DNA of 64,000 nucleotides from DASSQJ01 sp963773655 (GCA_963773655.1 CAVZBX010000001.1:310001-374000); one strand, 5' to 3'; shown: positions 17,167 through 25,975, counted from the stretch's first letter. Notes: a model not told the origin generated them from the sequence alone. Program-made: numbers and translations.

Positions 17167-18765
17167 ATGAGCCTCGGTCTCGACGAGCAGTCCCGTGTCC
17201 CTGCCCCGCACGAGGCCCCTGAGCCCACGGCGTCCGCGGTCGACGCCGGGTCGGCCGAGCCGGCCCCGGAGTCCCCGTTCACCGAGCTGGGGCTCACCTA
17301 CGACGACGTCCTCCTCCAGCCGGGGGAGACCGACGTCCTCCCCAGCGAGGTCGACACCACCACCCGGCTGACCCGTGGCATCTCGCTGCGCGTCCCGCTC
17401 GTGTCCGCGGCGATGGACACCGTCACCGAGGCGCGGATGGCCATCGCGATGGCGCGGCACGGCGGCCTGGGCATCCTGCACCGCAACCTCTCGATCGAGG
17501 ACCAGGCCTACCAGGTCGACCTCGTCAAGCGCACCCAGACCGGGATGATCTCCAACCCGGTCACCATCGGCCCCGACGCCACCCTCGAGGAGCTCGACGA
17601 GCGCTGCGGGCGGTACCGCGTCTCCGGCCTGCCCGTCGTCGACGAGTCCGAGCACCTCCTCGGCATCGTCACCAACCGCGACCTGCGGTTCACCCCCGTC
17701 GCGGAGTGGGCCGAGACCCTCGTCAGCGACGTGATGACGCCGATGCCGCTCATCACCGGCCGGGTGGGCATCAGCCACGAGGAGGCCACCCTCCTGCTGC
17801 GCCAGCACAAGCGCGAGCGGCTGCCGATCATCGACGACGAGGGCCGGCTGCACGGGCTGATCACGGTCAAGGACTTCGTGAAGTCCGAGCAGTTCCCCCA
17901 GGCGAGCAAGGACGCCGACGGTCGGCTCCTCGTCGGCGCCGCGGTGGGGTACTTCGGCGAGGCGTGGCAGCGTGCGACGACGCTGGTCGACGCCGGTGTC
18001 GACGTGCTCGTCGTCGACACCGCGCACGGCCACGCCCGGCTGCTCCTCGAGATGGTCGAGCGGGTCAAGAAGGACCCCGGGCTGCGGCACGTCCAGGTCA
18101 TCGGCGGCAACGTCGCCACCCGCGCCGGGGCGCAGGCCCTCGTCGACGCCGGCGTGGACGCGGTGAAGGTGGGGGTGGGCCCGGGGTCGATCTGCACGAC
18201 CCGGGTCGTCGCCGGGGTGGGGGTGCCCCAGGTCACCGCCATCCACCAGGCCTCGCTGGCCACCCGCCCGGCCGGCGTCCCGCTCATCGGTGACGGCGGC
18301 CTGCAGTACTCCGGCGACATCGCCAAGGCGCTCGTCGCCGGCGCCGACACGGTGATGATCGGGTCGCTGCTCGCCGGGTGCGAGGAGTCACCGGGCGAGC
18401 TGGTGTTCATCAACGGCAAGCAGTACAAGGCCTACCGGGGGATGGGCTCGCTCGGCGCGATGTCCTCGCGCGGCAAGAAGTCGTACAGCAAGGACCGCTA
18501 CTTCCAGGCCGACGTCGCCTCCGACGACAAGATCGTCCCCGAGGGCATCGAGGGCCAGGTCGCCTACCGCGGACCGGTCGGGGCGGTCGTCCACCAGCTC
18601 GTCGGCGGGCTGCACCAGTCGATGTTCTACGTCGGGGCGCGCACCGTGCCCGAGCTCAAGGCGCGCGGGCGCTTCATCCGGATCACGACCGCCGGCCTGC
18701 GCGAGTCGCATCCGCACGACATCACCGGCATCGTCGAGGCGCCGAACTACACGGGCAAGGGCTGA
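17167..18765 (+). CDS. guaB: IMP dehydrogenase
   Basis: 532 aa enzyme oxidising IMP to XMP with NAD+, the committed step of GMP synthesis. The barrel starts LTYDDVLLQPG; two CBS domains occupy roughly residues 125-245 (VTIGPDATLEELDER, GLPVVDESEHLLGIVTNRDL, RLPIIDDEGRLHGLITVKD). The catalytic loop GVGPGSICTTR places the nucleophile at Cys343, and GGLQYSGDIAKAL and GMGSLGAM are the IMP phosphate and flap regions. An acidic N-terminal extension of about 35 residues precedes the barrel. It is leaderless and divergent from whiB. Confidence 0.97.
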   Translation: MSLGLDEQSRVPAPHEAPEPTASAVDAGSAEPAPESPFTELGLTYDDVLLQPGETDVLPSEVDTTTRLTRGISLRVPLVSAAMDTVTEARMAIAMARHGGLGILHRNLSIEDQAYQVDLVKRTQTGMISNPVTIGPDATLEELDERCGRYRVSGLPVVDESEHLLGIVTNRDLRFTPVAEWAETLVSDVMTPMPLITGRVGISHEEATLLLRQHKRERLPIIDDEGRLHGLITVKDFVKSEQFPQASKDADGRLLVGAAVGYFGEAWQRATTLVDAGVDVLVVDTAHGHARLLLEMVERVKKDPGLRHVQVIGGNVATRAGAQALVDAGVDAVKVGVGPGSICTTRVVAGVGVPQVTAIHQASLATRPAGVPLIGDGGLQYSGDIAKALVAGADTVMIGSLLAGCEESPGELVFINGKQYKAYRGMGSLGAMSSRGKKSYSKDRYFQADVASDDKIVPEGIEGQVAYRGPVGAVVHQLVGGLHQSMFYVGARTVPELKARGRFIRITTAGLRESHPHDITGIVEAPNYTGKG

Positions 18766-18848
18766 CCCACCGCGGGCTGGGGCACCACCGACCGCGGGTC
18801 TCCCCCCGCCGTCACCTGCTCGATGTCGTGCCGGCGGGCCGGCCGACG

Positions 18849-18854
18849 TATCGT
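18849..18854 (+). promoter_or_regulatory. Leaderless -10 box of the beta-lactamase-fold lipoprotein
   Basis: TATCGT, six bases, GTG 18861; the same geometry as guaB. Confidence 0.5.
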
Positions 18855-18860
18855 CTGCCC

Positions 18861-19787
18861 GTGCGTCGACCGTGGGTACTGCTGCTCCTCGCCGCGTTCG
18901 CCGTGGGCGGGTGCGGGTCGGAGGCGGCGCCGGTCGACCCGACTGGCGCGAGGAGCCCCTCGGCGCCCGCGGCCCCGCTGAAGGCCCCGAGCACGTCCCC
19001 ACGCCCGCTGCCGTCCGGCGACGAGCTGGTCGTCGGGGTGCCGGCGCCGACGCCCAGCCCGGCGGTGCCCGGCGTGCCACCGTCCGCCACCGGCGGCGGC
19101 TCGGACCCGGGCGGGCTGACCAGCCTCGTCGGGGACACCCGCAGCGCCGTCTACTGGGCACCCCTGTCGAACCCCGCCGCCGTGCAGTCGGAGGGGTCGG
19201 TGCCGAGCTGGCAGGCGTGGTCGACCTCCAAGGTGCTCGTCGTCGCCGCCTACCTCGACACCGTCGTCGACGGCGACCCCGGCCGGATCCCGGCCACGGA
19301 GCGTGGCTGGATCACCGCGGCCCTCACCGCCAGTGACGGCGACGCCGTCGTCAACGTCCGCAGCAGGATCCCCGGGAGCCCGGGTGGGGCCATCAACGCC
19401 GTGCTGCGGTCGATCGGCGACACGACGACGGTCGCCCCCGACACCTCGCAGGGGACGATGTGGTGGAGCCCGCGCGAGCAGGTGCGGTTCATGGCGGCGC
19501 TCTCGGCGGGGCGGGTGGTCAGCCCGGCGGCGAGCAGCTACCTCCTCGGCCAGATGCAGCCGATCCCCGCTCACCGGTGGGGGCTGGGACGGATCGGCGC
19601 CAGCTCGATGAAGGGTGGCTGGCTGACCTCGCAGTCCGAGACCCGCCAGATGGGCATCGTCGGGGGCTACGCGGTCGCCATCATCACGGTCGGGGTGGGG
19701 CCGGCCGTCCTCCAGACCGACGGGGACTACGCCCACGTCTGGCAGATGGACCGGATGGCCGCCCTGCTCGCCCGCCGCCTGGGCTGA
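18861..19787 (+). CDS. Lipoprotein with class A beta-lactamase-like serine hydrolase fold
   Basis: 308 aa. RRPWVLLLLAAFAVGGC is a lipoprotein signal with Cys18. A Pro/Ser/Thr-rich linker runs to about residue 90. Three motifs then follow the penicillin-recognising order: SxxK as S121-T-S-K124, SDG at 158-160 in place of SDN, and KGG at 251-253 in place of KTG. Fold and motifs suggest a surface serine hydrolase, either a divergent beta-lactamase or a catalytically weak penicillin-binding relative. I do not see the Glu166-type ExxLN motif clearly, so beta-lactam resistance should not be assumed. Confidence 0.7.
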   Translation: MRRPWVLLLLAAFAVGGCGSEAAPVDPTGARSPSAPAAPLKAPSTSPRPLPSGDELVVGVPAPTPSPAVPGVPPSATGGGSDPGGLTSLVGDTRSAVYWAPLSNPAAVQSEGSVPSWQAWSTSKVLVVAAYLDTVVDGDPGRIPATERGWITAALTASDGDAVVNVRSRIPGSPGGAINAVLRSIGDTTTVAPDTSQGTMWWSPREQVRFMAALSAGRVVSPAASSYLLGQMQPIPAHRWGLGRIGASSMKGGWLTSQSETRQMGIVGGYAVAIITVGVGPAVLQTDGDYAHVWQMDRMAALLARRLG

Positions 19788-19806
19788 TCCCGGGGCGGTC
19801 GCTGGG

Positions 19807-20841
19807 TCAGCCGCGGATGAGGGCGTCCCGCCAGCTCCGTGCCACGAGGCCGTCGTCGGGGGAGCGGTCGACCGAGGTCGCCGCCAGCATGGCGTGCGCG
19901 ATCGCCCGCGTGAGGCAGCACGCGGCGGCGTCGTGGAGCTCGACCAGGTCGAGCCCCTCCAGGGCTGCGCGGGCGCCGGTCGACAGGGCGAAGACGGTGT
20001 CGCCGTCGAAGGAGGTGTGCACGGGCGAGAGCGCTCGGGCCATCCCGTCGTGTGCGACCCCGGCGAGCTTCTGGCAGCCGGCCTTGCCGAGCGCGGCGTC
20101 GGTCGCGACGACGGCGATGGTCGTCGCGGTACCGGCCCGTACCGCCTCGGCCTCCGCCGCCCGGGCCGTGCGGTGGGCGGCGAGGAGGTCCGGCTCGGGG
20201 TCGGGGAGCCCGGCGAACTCGTCGCCCACGCCCCAGTGCGCGCCGAGCAGCGACCCGTCCGGGGCGAGGGGCGACCCCACGGAGTTGACCGCCACGACCG
20301 CGCCCACCGTCGCCCCGCCGGGAAGCACCGCCGAGGCCGAGCCGATCCCACCCCTCAGGCCGCCGGCACGGCAGCCGGTGCCGGCGCCGACCGAGCCCTG
20401 GGCCACCGGCCCCGCCGAGGCCGAGGCGTGCGCGGCGGCGCCGTGACCGGGCCCGGGGTGGTGCAGCCAGGGCCCGCCGCGGCCGAGGTCGAAGAGGATG
20501 GCCGCGGGCACGATCGGCACGCGGGCCTCGGGCGCCGGCCCCACCGGCCACCCGGCCCCGGCCTCGTAGGCGGCGCGGGCCACGCCGTCCGCGGCGGCGA
20601 GGCCGAAGGCGCTCCCGCCGGAGAGCACGACGGCGTCGACGGCGTCGACGAGGCCGCGGGGGTCCAGCAGGTCCGTCTCGCGGGTACCGGGCCCGCCACC
20701 GCGGACGTCGACCCCCGCCGTGGTGCCGGCCGGGGGGACCACGACGGTGACACCGGTGAGCCACCCGTCGCCGTCGAGGGTCGTGTGGCCCACCCGCACT
20801 CCGGGCACGTCGGTGATGGCGTTGTGGGGTCCGGGGCGCAT
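19807..20841 (-). CDS. P1-family peptidase (DmpA-like L-aminopeptidase/D-esterase)
   Basis: 344 aa from ATG 20841; longer in-frame versions add atypical sequence. Typical P1 features are NAITDVPGVRVGHTT at the start, GTRETDLLDPRGLVDAVDAVVLSGGSAFGL, GTGCRAGGLRGGIGSAS and TVGAVVAVNSVGSP. Family members are N-terminal-nucleophile hydrolases that cut themselves into two chains before removing N-terminal amino acids from peptides or amides. The natural substrate is not predictable. It converges with the lipoprotein gene, 19 bp apart. Confidence 0.88.
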   Translation of the reverse strand: MRPGPHNAITDVPGVRVGHTTLDGDGWLTGVTVVVPPAGTTAGVDVRGGGPGTRETDLLDPRGLVDAVDAVVLSGGSAFGLAAADGVARAAYEAGAGWPVGPAPEARVPIVPAAILFDLGRGGPWLHHPGPGHGAAAHASASAGPVAQGSVGAGTGCRAGGLRGGIGSASAVLPGGATVGAVVAVNSVGSPLAPDGSLLGAHWGVGDEFAGLPDPEPDLLAAHRTARAAEAEAVRAGTATTIAVVATDAALGKAGCQKLAGVAHDGMARALSPVHTSFDGDTVFALSTGARAALEGLDLVELHDAAACCLTRAIAHAMLAATSVDRSPDDGLVARSWRDALIRG

Positions 20842-20949
20842 GGGACCAGCATGGCCGATCGGGCGCGCAGCGGCGCAGGTCGGCCCGGCACCTCGGGCGC
20901 CCGACGTGCGGCACCCGACCGCCACGTGGTGCGGCCGGGTGCCTCGCCC

Positions 20950-22599
20950 TCAGTGCAGCACGACGGGCGGTGCGACGTCCTCGGGCTTCTCGTCGTCGAG
21001 CAGGTGCGAGACCTCCCGGCGCTTCGGCAGCATCAGCCCCGGGATGAGCGTCAGCGACACGAGCACCGCCGCCACCCAGAACGCGTTCGTGAACGCCCCC
21101 GCCATCGCCTCGGCGACTGCGGCCATGAGGGCCTGCTGCCCGGCAGCCAGGTCCTGGCCGAAGGGGCCGAGGATCGCAGCGACCTCGGGGAACTGCTGCA
21201 GCAGTCCCGCGACCTGGTTGGGGGCGACGCCCTGCGACGCCTCCTGGAACCCCTGCGCCTGGGTGAGGAGCGGGTCGTTCTTCAGGCTGTTCGTGAGCAC
21301 GACGCTCATCACCGCGACCCCGATCGAGCTCGCGATCTGCTGGCTGATGTTGAGCAGCGTGGAGCCACGGGCGACCTGGTGCGACGTCAGCGTCTTCAGC
21401 GCCGAGGTCATGAGCGGCATCATCGTGGCGCCCATGCCGAGGCCCATGACGAACAGCACGGGCAGGATGTAGCCCCGGTAGCTCGTCGTGGCGTCGATCT
21501 GGGTCAGCGCGAACATGCCGCCCGTGATGGCGAGCAGCCCGAACGGCACGATCCGCCCGACCGGCACCTTGTCGACGAGTCGCCCCGCGATCGGCATCGT
21601 CACCATGGCGCCGACCCCCTGTGCGGCCATGAGCCAACCCGCGTCGACGGGGGACTCGCCGCGCACCTGCTGGAAGTACGTGGGCACGAGCAGCAGACCG
21701 CCGAAGAAGGCCATCGCGAAGAGGAACATCGTGATGACCGACAAGGTCAGGTTGCGGTTCGAGAACAGCCGCAGGTCGAGCAGCGGGTGGGCCGGCCGGA
21801 AGCTGTAGACGACGAAGGCGACGACCATGGCGAGACCGATGGTGGCCGGGACGCCGACCTTGGCCGACCAGAACGTGCCCTCGGCGGGGATCGACGAGAC
21901 GCCGTAGAGGAAGAGCGCCAGGCCGGGGGACATCAGGGCCATGCCGACCCAGTCGAAGGACTCCGAGGGCTCCGGCGAGTCCTTCGACAGCACCGCCGCG
22001 GCGTAGCCGAGGGCGAGCAGGCCGATCGGCAGGTTGATGAGGAAGATCCAGTGCCAGCTGTAGTTGTCGATCAGCCAGCCGCCGAGGATCGGGCCGAAGA
22101 TCGGGCCGAGCAGCATCGGCACGCCGAGGATCGCCATCAGCCGACCCATCCGGTGGGGGCCGGCGGCGCGGGTCATGATCGTCATGCCGAGCGGCATGAG
22201 CATGCCGCCGCCGAGGCCCTGGAGGACCCGGAAGCCGACGAGCATCTCGATGCTCGTGGCCGTGGCGCAGAGCGTGGAGCCCGCGGTGAAGAGGGTCAGG
22301 GCGGTGAGGTAGAGACGCTTGGTGCCGAACCGGTCGGCGGCCCAGCCCGTGAGCGGGATGACCGTGGCGAGCGCCAGCGTGTACGCCGTGACCGTCCAGG
22401 CCACCGTGGAGTACGGCAGCGGCTGGCCGTCGGTGGAGAAGACCTCCTGGAACGTCGGGAGCGCGACGTTGACGACGGTGATGTCGAGGATCGACATGAT
22501 CGCGCCGAGAACGACGACGCCGGCGACCTTGAGGACGGCGCCGTCGATGTTGTCGGGGTACTGCGGGGGCGCCGCGGGCGCAGGTGCTGCTGCTGACAC
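20950..22599 (-). CDS. DHA2-family (EmrB/QacA-type) 14-TM drug exporter
   Basis: 549 aa from GTG 22599, supported by GGAGA five bases upstream; a longer frame to 22746 is not. About 14 hydrophobic segments. Motifs include LDITVVNVALPTFQ (TM1 signature), the loop GWAADRFGTKRLYLTALTLFTAGS and motif C GVPMLLGPIFGPILGGWLID, which defines proton-driven antiporters. These export toxic organic compounds. No regulator gene adjoins it; guaB3 is divergent across about 180 bp that would contain any operator. Confidence 0.92.
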   Translation of the reverse strand: MSAAAPAPAAPPQYPDNIDGAVLKVAGVVVLGAIMSILDITVVNVALPTFQEVFSTDGQPLPYSTVAWTVTAYTLALATVIPLTGWAADRFGTKRLYLTALTLFTAGSTLCATATSIEMLVGFRVLQGLGGGMLMPLGMTIMTRAAGPHRMGRLMAILGVPMLLGPIFGPILGGWLIDNYSWHWIFLINLPIGLLALGYAAAVLSKDSPEPSESFDWVGMALMSPGLALFLYGVSSIPAEGTFWSAKVGVPATIGLAMVVAFVVYSFRPAHPLLDLRLFSNRNLTLSVITMFLFAMAFFGGLLLVPTYFQQVRGESPVDAGWLMAAQGVGAMVTMPIAGRLVDKVPVGRIVPFGLLAITGGMFALTQIDATTSYRGYILPVLFVMGLGMGATMMPLMTSALKTLTSHQVARGSTLLNISQQIASSIGVAVMSVVLTNSLKNDPLLTQAQGFQEASQGVAPNQVAGLLQQFPEVAAILGPFGQDLAAGQQALMAAVAEAMAGAFTNAFWVAAVLVSLTLIPGLMLPKRREVSHLLDDEKPEDVAPPVVLH

Positions 22600-22766
22600 G
22601 TGGTCTCCATGTCGTGCGGTCGGGACGGGACGCCGCGTCGTGGTGGGCACGCCGCCCGACGCGGTCCAAGGGGCGGCGACACTGCCGTTCCGGGGAGTCT
22701 GACGCACTCCACCGACAACGGGAAACCGATTACCGACCGTCCGCATTCCGCCCCGCTGGCCGTCGG

Positions 22767-22772
22767 TAGGCT
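22767..22772 (+). promoter_or_regulatory. Leaderless -10 box of guaB3
   Basis: TAGGCT, six bases, GTG 22779. Confidence 0.6.
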
Positions 22773-22778
22773 GCGCGG

Positions 22779-23900
22779 GTGACCGAGATCGAGATCGGCC
22801 GTGGAAAGCGCGGTCGCCGCGCCTACTCCTTCGACGACATCGCGATCGTGCCGTCGCGGCGCACCCGCGACCCGGAGGAGGTCTCGACCGGCTGGCAGAT
22901 CGACGCCTACCACTTCGACATCCCGGTCATCGCGGCGCCGATGGACTCGGTGGTCTCCCCCGAGTCGGCGATCGCCCTCGGCAACCTCGGTGGGCTGCCG
23001 GTGCTCGACCTCGAGGGCCTGTGGACCCGCTACGAGGACCCCTCGGCGCTCCTCGCCGAGATCGCGACCCTCGACCCCGCCCTCGCCACCTCGCGGATGC
23101 AGGAGATCTACCGCGAGGACATCCAGCCCGAGCTCGTCACCGAGCGGCTCCGGCAGATCCGGGCCTCCGGGGTCACCGTCGCCGGCGCGCTCACCCCGCA
23201 GCGCACCCAGCAGCTGTGGAAGACCGTCGTCGACGCCGGCGTCGACCTCTTCGTCATCCGCGGCACCACCGTCTCGGCCGAGCACGTGTCCGGGCGGGCC
23301 GAGCCGCTCAACCTCAAGCGGTTCATCTACGAGCTCGACGTGCCGGTCATCGTCGGCGGTGCCGCCTCCTACTCGGCCGCACTGCACCTGATGCGCACCG
23401 GCGCCGCCGGCGTGCTCGTCGGGTTCGGCGGCGGTGCGGCCCACACGACCCGACGCACCCTCGGCATCCACGCCCCGATGGCCAGCGCCATCGCCGACGT
23501 CGCCGCCGCCCGCCGCGACTACCTCGACGAGTCCGGGGGGCGGTACGTGCACGTCATCGCCGACGGCGGCGTGGGCACCAGCGGCGACGTCGTCAAGGCG
23601 ATCGCCGTCGGCGCCGACGCCGTGATGCTCGGCGCCGCGCTGGCGCGGTCCACCGAGGCGCCCGGGCGCGGGTTCCACTGGGGCCCCGAGGCGCACCACC
23701 CCGAGCTGCCGCGCGGCGAGCGGGTGGAGGTCGGCGCCGTCGCGCCGCTCCAGGAGGTGCTCTTCGGCCCCAGCCGGTTCGCCGACGGCACCACCAACCT
23801 CGTCGGCGCGCTGCGCCGGGCGATGGCGACGTCGGGGTACCTGGAGCTCAAGGAGTTCCAGCGGGTGGAGGTCGTCGTCGCCCCGTACCAGCGCAGCTGA
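22779..23900 (+). CDS. guaB3: GuaB3 family IMP dehydrogenase-like protein
   Basis: 373 aa. The barrel resembles IMP dehydrogenase (RRAYSFDDIAIVPSRRTRDPEEV, IPVIAAPMDSVVSPESAIALGNLGGLPVLDLEG, VIADGGVGTSGDVVKAIAVGADAVMLG) but has no CBS domains. Where GuaB has SICTTR this protein has GGGAAHTTRRTL, so the catalytic Cys is absent. That matches the actinobacterial GuaB3 group, whose role is debated; relatives of this type have been linked to GMP reduction or to regulation. It cannot work by the standard Cys mechanism at that position. Confidence 0.9.
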   Translation: MTEIEIGRGKRGRRAYSFDDIAIVPSRRTRDPEEVSTGWQIDAYHFDIPVIAAPMDSVVSPESAIALGNLGGLPVLDLEGLWTRYEDPSALLAEIATLDPALATSRMQEIYREDIQPELVTERLRQIRASGVTVAGALTPQRTQQLWKTVVDAGVDLFVIRGTTVSAEHVSGRAEPLNLKRFIYELDVPVIVGGAASYSAALHLMRTGAAGVLVGFGGGAAHTTRRTLGIHAPMASAIADVAAARRDYLDESGGRYVHVIADGGVGTSGDVVKAIAVGADAVMLGAALARSTEAPGRGFHWGPEAHHPELPRGERVEVGAVAPLQEVLFGPSRFADGTTNLVGALRRAMATSGYLELKEFQRVEVVVAPYQRS

Positions 23901-23991
23901 CCCGCCGCCTCCGGACGGGGTCGGGTCGTCGTGCCACACCCGCGGGAGCGGCGCCCGCGCGCGCCTCACTCGGTCACGGCAGGGCCCCCGG

Positions 23992-24453
23992 TCAGGTCTC
24001 TCCGCCGATGTCGAACTCGTAGGCCTCGTACAGCAGGTCGGACCCGCGTTGCCGGTGGCTGACGAGCATCCCGAGGAGCGTCGTGCCGAGGCGGCGGACC
24101 CGGGCCACGTCCTGGTCCGGCACGGACGTCCGGGAGAGCAGGTCGTCGACCAGGCGGCTGATCTGCACGTGCTCCCGGGCGAGGCGAGCCACCGCACCCG
24201 AGAGGCGTGGCGCGGCGGCCAGCACGTCGGCGTGCACGCCGGCCTCCCCCTGCGTGACCTCGACGTGCTCGCGAAGGTCGGCGGACAGCTCGACCAGGGC
24301 CACGTGCACGCGCTCGGTCCACCGCGCGTGACCGCGTGGTGCGGGCTCGGCCAACGCGAGCTCGAGCGCGCTCATCGACTGGCGCAGCTCGGAGCGCCGG
24401 AGCCGGATGACCTCGAGGGAGGCTCGGTCCGGCGCCGACGTGTCCGCTCCCAT
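23992..24453 (-). CDS. Small all-helical protein, possibly hemerythrin-like
   Basis: 153 aa, predicted mostly helical. His residues recur in HARWTERVHVALVELSADLREHVE, LAREHVQISRLVDDLLS and SHRQRGSDLLYEAYEFDIGGE, spaced much as in HHE/hemerythrin four-helix bundles that bind a di-iron centre. The final LLYEAYEFDIGGE pattern recurs in small actinobacterial proteins. GGGAGG six bases before ATG 24453 supports the start. The hemerythrin assignment is tentative. Confidence 0.6.
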   Translation of the reverse strand: MGADTSAPDRASLEVIRLRRSELRQSMSALELALAEPAPRGHARWTERVHVALVELSADLREHVEVTQGEAGVHADVLAAAPRLSGAVARLAREHVQISRLVDDLLSRTSVPDQDVARVRRLGTTLLGMLVSHRQRGSDLLYEAYEFDIGGET

Positions 24454-24671
24454 CGACGCCTCCCGGGTCGCTGCCGTGACGTCCGGCGCGTGGGGCCGGT
24501 CAGCCCGCGCAGGTCACCGGGCCCATCGTCCTGCGCAGCCGGACCGTTGACAAGGGCGTCCGGCGGCTCTGCCGTGCAGCAGGGCCGTTCGCGACGCACG
24601 CGCTGGAGGTACAGCGGAGGCGGCGCTCGTTGTCCGTCGCCGAGGAGCGGATCACCCGAGCCCGTGCAGCG

Positions 24672-24803
24672 TCACGTCCGCTTGGGGTGGAGGGCGTCGG
24701 AGAAGGTCGTTCCGGCGGCCTTGGCGCGTTTCTCGGCCCGCTTCTCCTTGATGGACTTCCCGGACTTCTTGGTCATCTGCTGGCGGGGCGACTTGTCGCT
24801 CAT
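24672..24803 (-). CDS. Lys-rich conserved 43-aa protein
   Basis: ATG at 24803 (CAT at 24801-24803) and TGA at 24672-24674 encode 43 residues starting MSDKSPRQQMTKKSGKSIKE and ending HPKRT. The protein is very basic (about 14 Lys/Arg) and probably disordered or a single helix. Actinobacterial genomes commonly encode short proteins with the same MSDKS...KKSGKSIKEKRA pattern and no assigned function. A nucleic-acid or ribosome contact is a guess from charge alone. It is transcribed toward the hemerythrin-like gene. Confidence 0.75.
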   Translation of the reverse strand: MSDKSPRQQMTKKSGKSIKEKRAEKRAKAAGTTFSDALHPKRT

Positions 24804-25008
24804 GGGGGGATCTCTCTGCGAGGAAGCCCGAACGGCTCCGTACACCGACACTACCTCCCGGCAACCGCCGCGCGCCTCCCGCGCAGGCTGCCCCGCGCGG
24901 TGACGGGGGACCGCCGGTCGCCGCGGGGGCTCTGGGCATCCGGCGCCGCGCGCCGCGCGCCGCGGGCCTCGTGGTCCCTCGTGCGTCCGGCGTCCGCGTC
25001 CGCGGTGT

Positions 25009-25014
25009 TATGGT
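25009..25014 (+). promoter_or_regulatory. Candidate -10 box of the DUF5994 gene
   Basis: TATGGT. Six bases downstream the leader hairpin starts at 25021, which would be the first transcribed base by the geometry used at the leaderless genes. Confidence 0.45.
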
Positions 25015-25020
25015 CGCCGA

Positions 25021-25064
25021 GCAGGGCGGTTCCCGTGCGAGCCCCTCCGGCTCGCCAGCCCTGC
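25021..25064 (+). promoter_or_regulatory. Structured 5' leader hairpin upstream of DUF5994
   Basis: Outer stem GCAGGGC (25021-25027) with GCCCTGC (25058-25064); inner stem GCGAGCC (25037-25043) with GGCTCGC (25049-25055) and a CCTCC loop. Both stems are perfect 7-mers, separated by an asymmetric internal loop of 9 and 2 bases. It lies 48 bases before the start codon. I do not recognise a known riboswitch class. Confidence 0.5.
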
Positions 25065-25112
25065 GGATCGTCGAGACCCGGCGCTCGGCGGCGGTGACAG
25101 GACGCAGCGGGC

Positions 25113-25838
25113 ATGGACGGATCCGGGCCGGCAGCCGTGGGTGTCACCGAGCCGGTGCTGCGCTCCCGCGTCACCCTGGCGCTCGAGCCGGGCGGGATGA
25201 CGATCGGTGGAGCGTGGTGGCCCCGCTCCGACAGCCTGGTCCGCGAGCTCCCGGCCCTGGACGTCGCCATCGCCCACAGCCTCGGGGCGGGCGTCTCCCG
25301 CTTCACCTACGTCCTGGGCGCCTGGAGCGACCGGCCTCGTCGGGTCCGAGCGGCCACCCACCTGATCAAGCTGGGGTGGTTCTCCCACGGGGCCAGTCCC
25401 GATGACGTGGAGCTGGGCCTGGACGACGACCGACGGGTGGTCCTCAAGGTCATCCCACCGGAGACCCCCGTCGACGACGCCCACGCCTTCCTCTCCGGTG
25501 TCACGGTCCTGACCTCCCGGTCCGGCCCCTCCAGCGCCCCGACGGCGACGACGACGACGGACGGTGCGGCCGGTGTGCCCGTCGTCGGCATCGAACCGGT
25601 CGCGCCGGAGCCTGCAGGCGCCGACGTCCCCGACCCGGAGCTTCCGCGCGTGGCCGAGATGCTGGACCGTCTGGCTCTCATCGACGACCCGGTCGCCCGT
25701 GAGCACGCCGCCCGACGGGTCGAGTGGCGGGCGATCGAGTGGGCCCTGGCGGCCGGGCGGGTGCGCTGGGCGGCCCACGCCGACGCCCTGGAGTCCGCCG
25801 GCGAGCCGCCTCCTCCCTCCAGCCCGCCCTGGAGCTGA
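25113..25838 (+). CDS. DUF5994 family protein
   Basis: 241 aa. TLALEPGGMTIGGAWWPRSDSLVRELPALD is the signature of DUF5994, an actinobacterial family of unknown function. The second half (from about 130) is Ala/Pro-rich and ends with a helical segment, EMLDRLALIDDPVAREHAARRVEWRAIEWALAAGR. No signal peptide or membrane segment. ATG 25113 is chosen from the family N-terminus; AGGA about 13 bases upstream is a weak ribosome-binding site. Confidence 0.75.
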   Translation: MDGSGPAAVGVTEPVLRSRVTLALEPGGMTIGGAWWPRSDSLVRELPALDVAIAHSLGAGVSRFTYVLGAWSDRPRRVRAATHLIKLGWFSHGASPDDVELGLDDDRRVVLKVIPPETPVDDAHAFLSGVTVLTSRSGPSSAPTATTTTDGAAGVPVVGIEPVAPEPAGADVPDPELPRVAEMLDRLALIDDPVAREHAARRVEWRAIEWALAAGRVRWAAHADALESAGEPPPPSSPPWS

Positions 25839-25963
25839 CGGAGCCGCCCGGGTCCTCCCGCTCCCGCTCCCGGGCCCGCGACGGCACCCGCGGCGGCGGA
25901 GGCGTCGGAGCGTGCCGGGGTGGCTCCGTCCCGCCGGGTGATGACCTCCGGGCGGCGGGTGGT

Positions 25964-25969
25964 TACCCT
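25964..25969 (+). promoter_or_regulatory. Leaderless -10 box of the SSADH gene
   Basis: TACCCT, six bases, ATG 25976. Confidence 0.6.
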
Positions 25970-25975
25970 TCGGTA

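Larger units (their letters stand above)
24804..25112 (+). other. Divergent intergenic region with structured leader
   Basis: 309 bp between the 43-aa gene and the DUF5994 gene. The left part is CpG-rich with alternating GCGCCGCGCG runs near 24950 and no clear signal. The right part holds a -10 box at 25009 and a nested hairpin at 25021-25064. Confidence 0.6.

Noticed and set aside
19894..22596. A 900-codon open frame on the plus strand
   Set aside because: It is antisense to the P1 peptidase and the DHA2 exporter, both with clear motifs. At this GC content stop codons are rare in the opposite frames, so long empty frames are expected.
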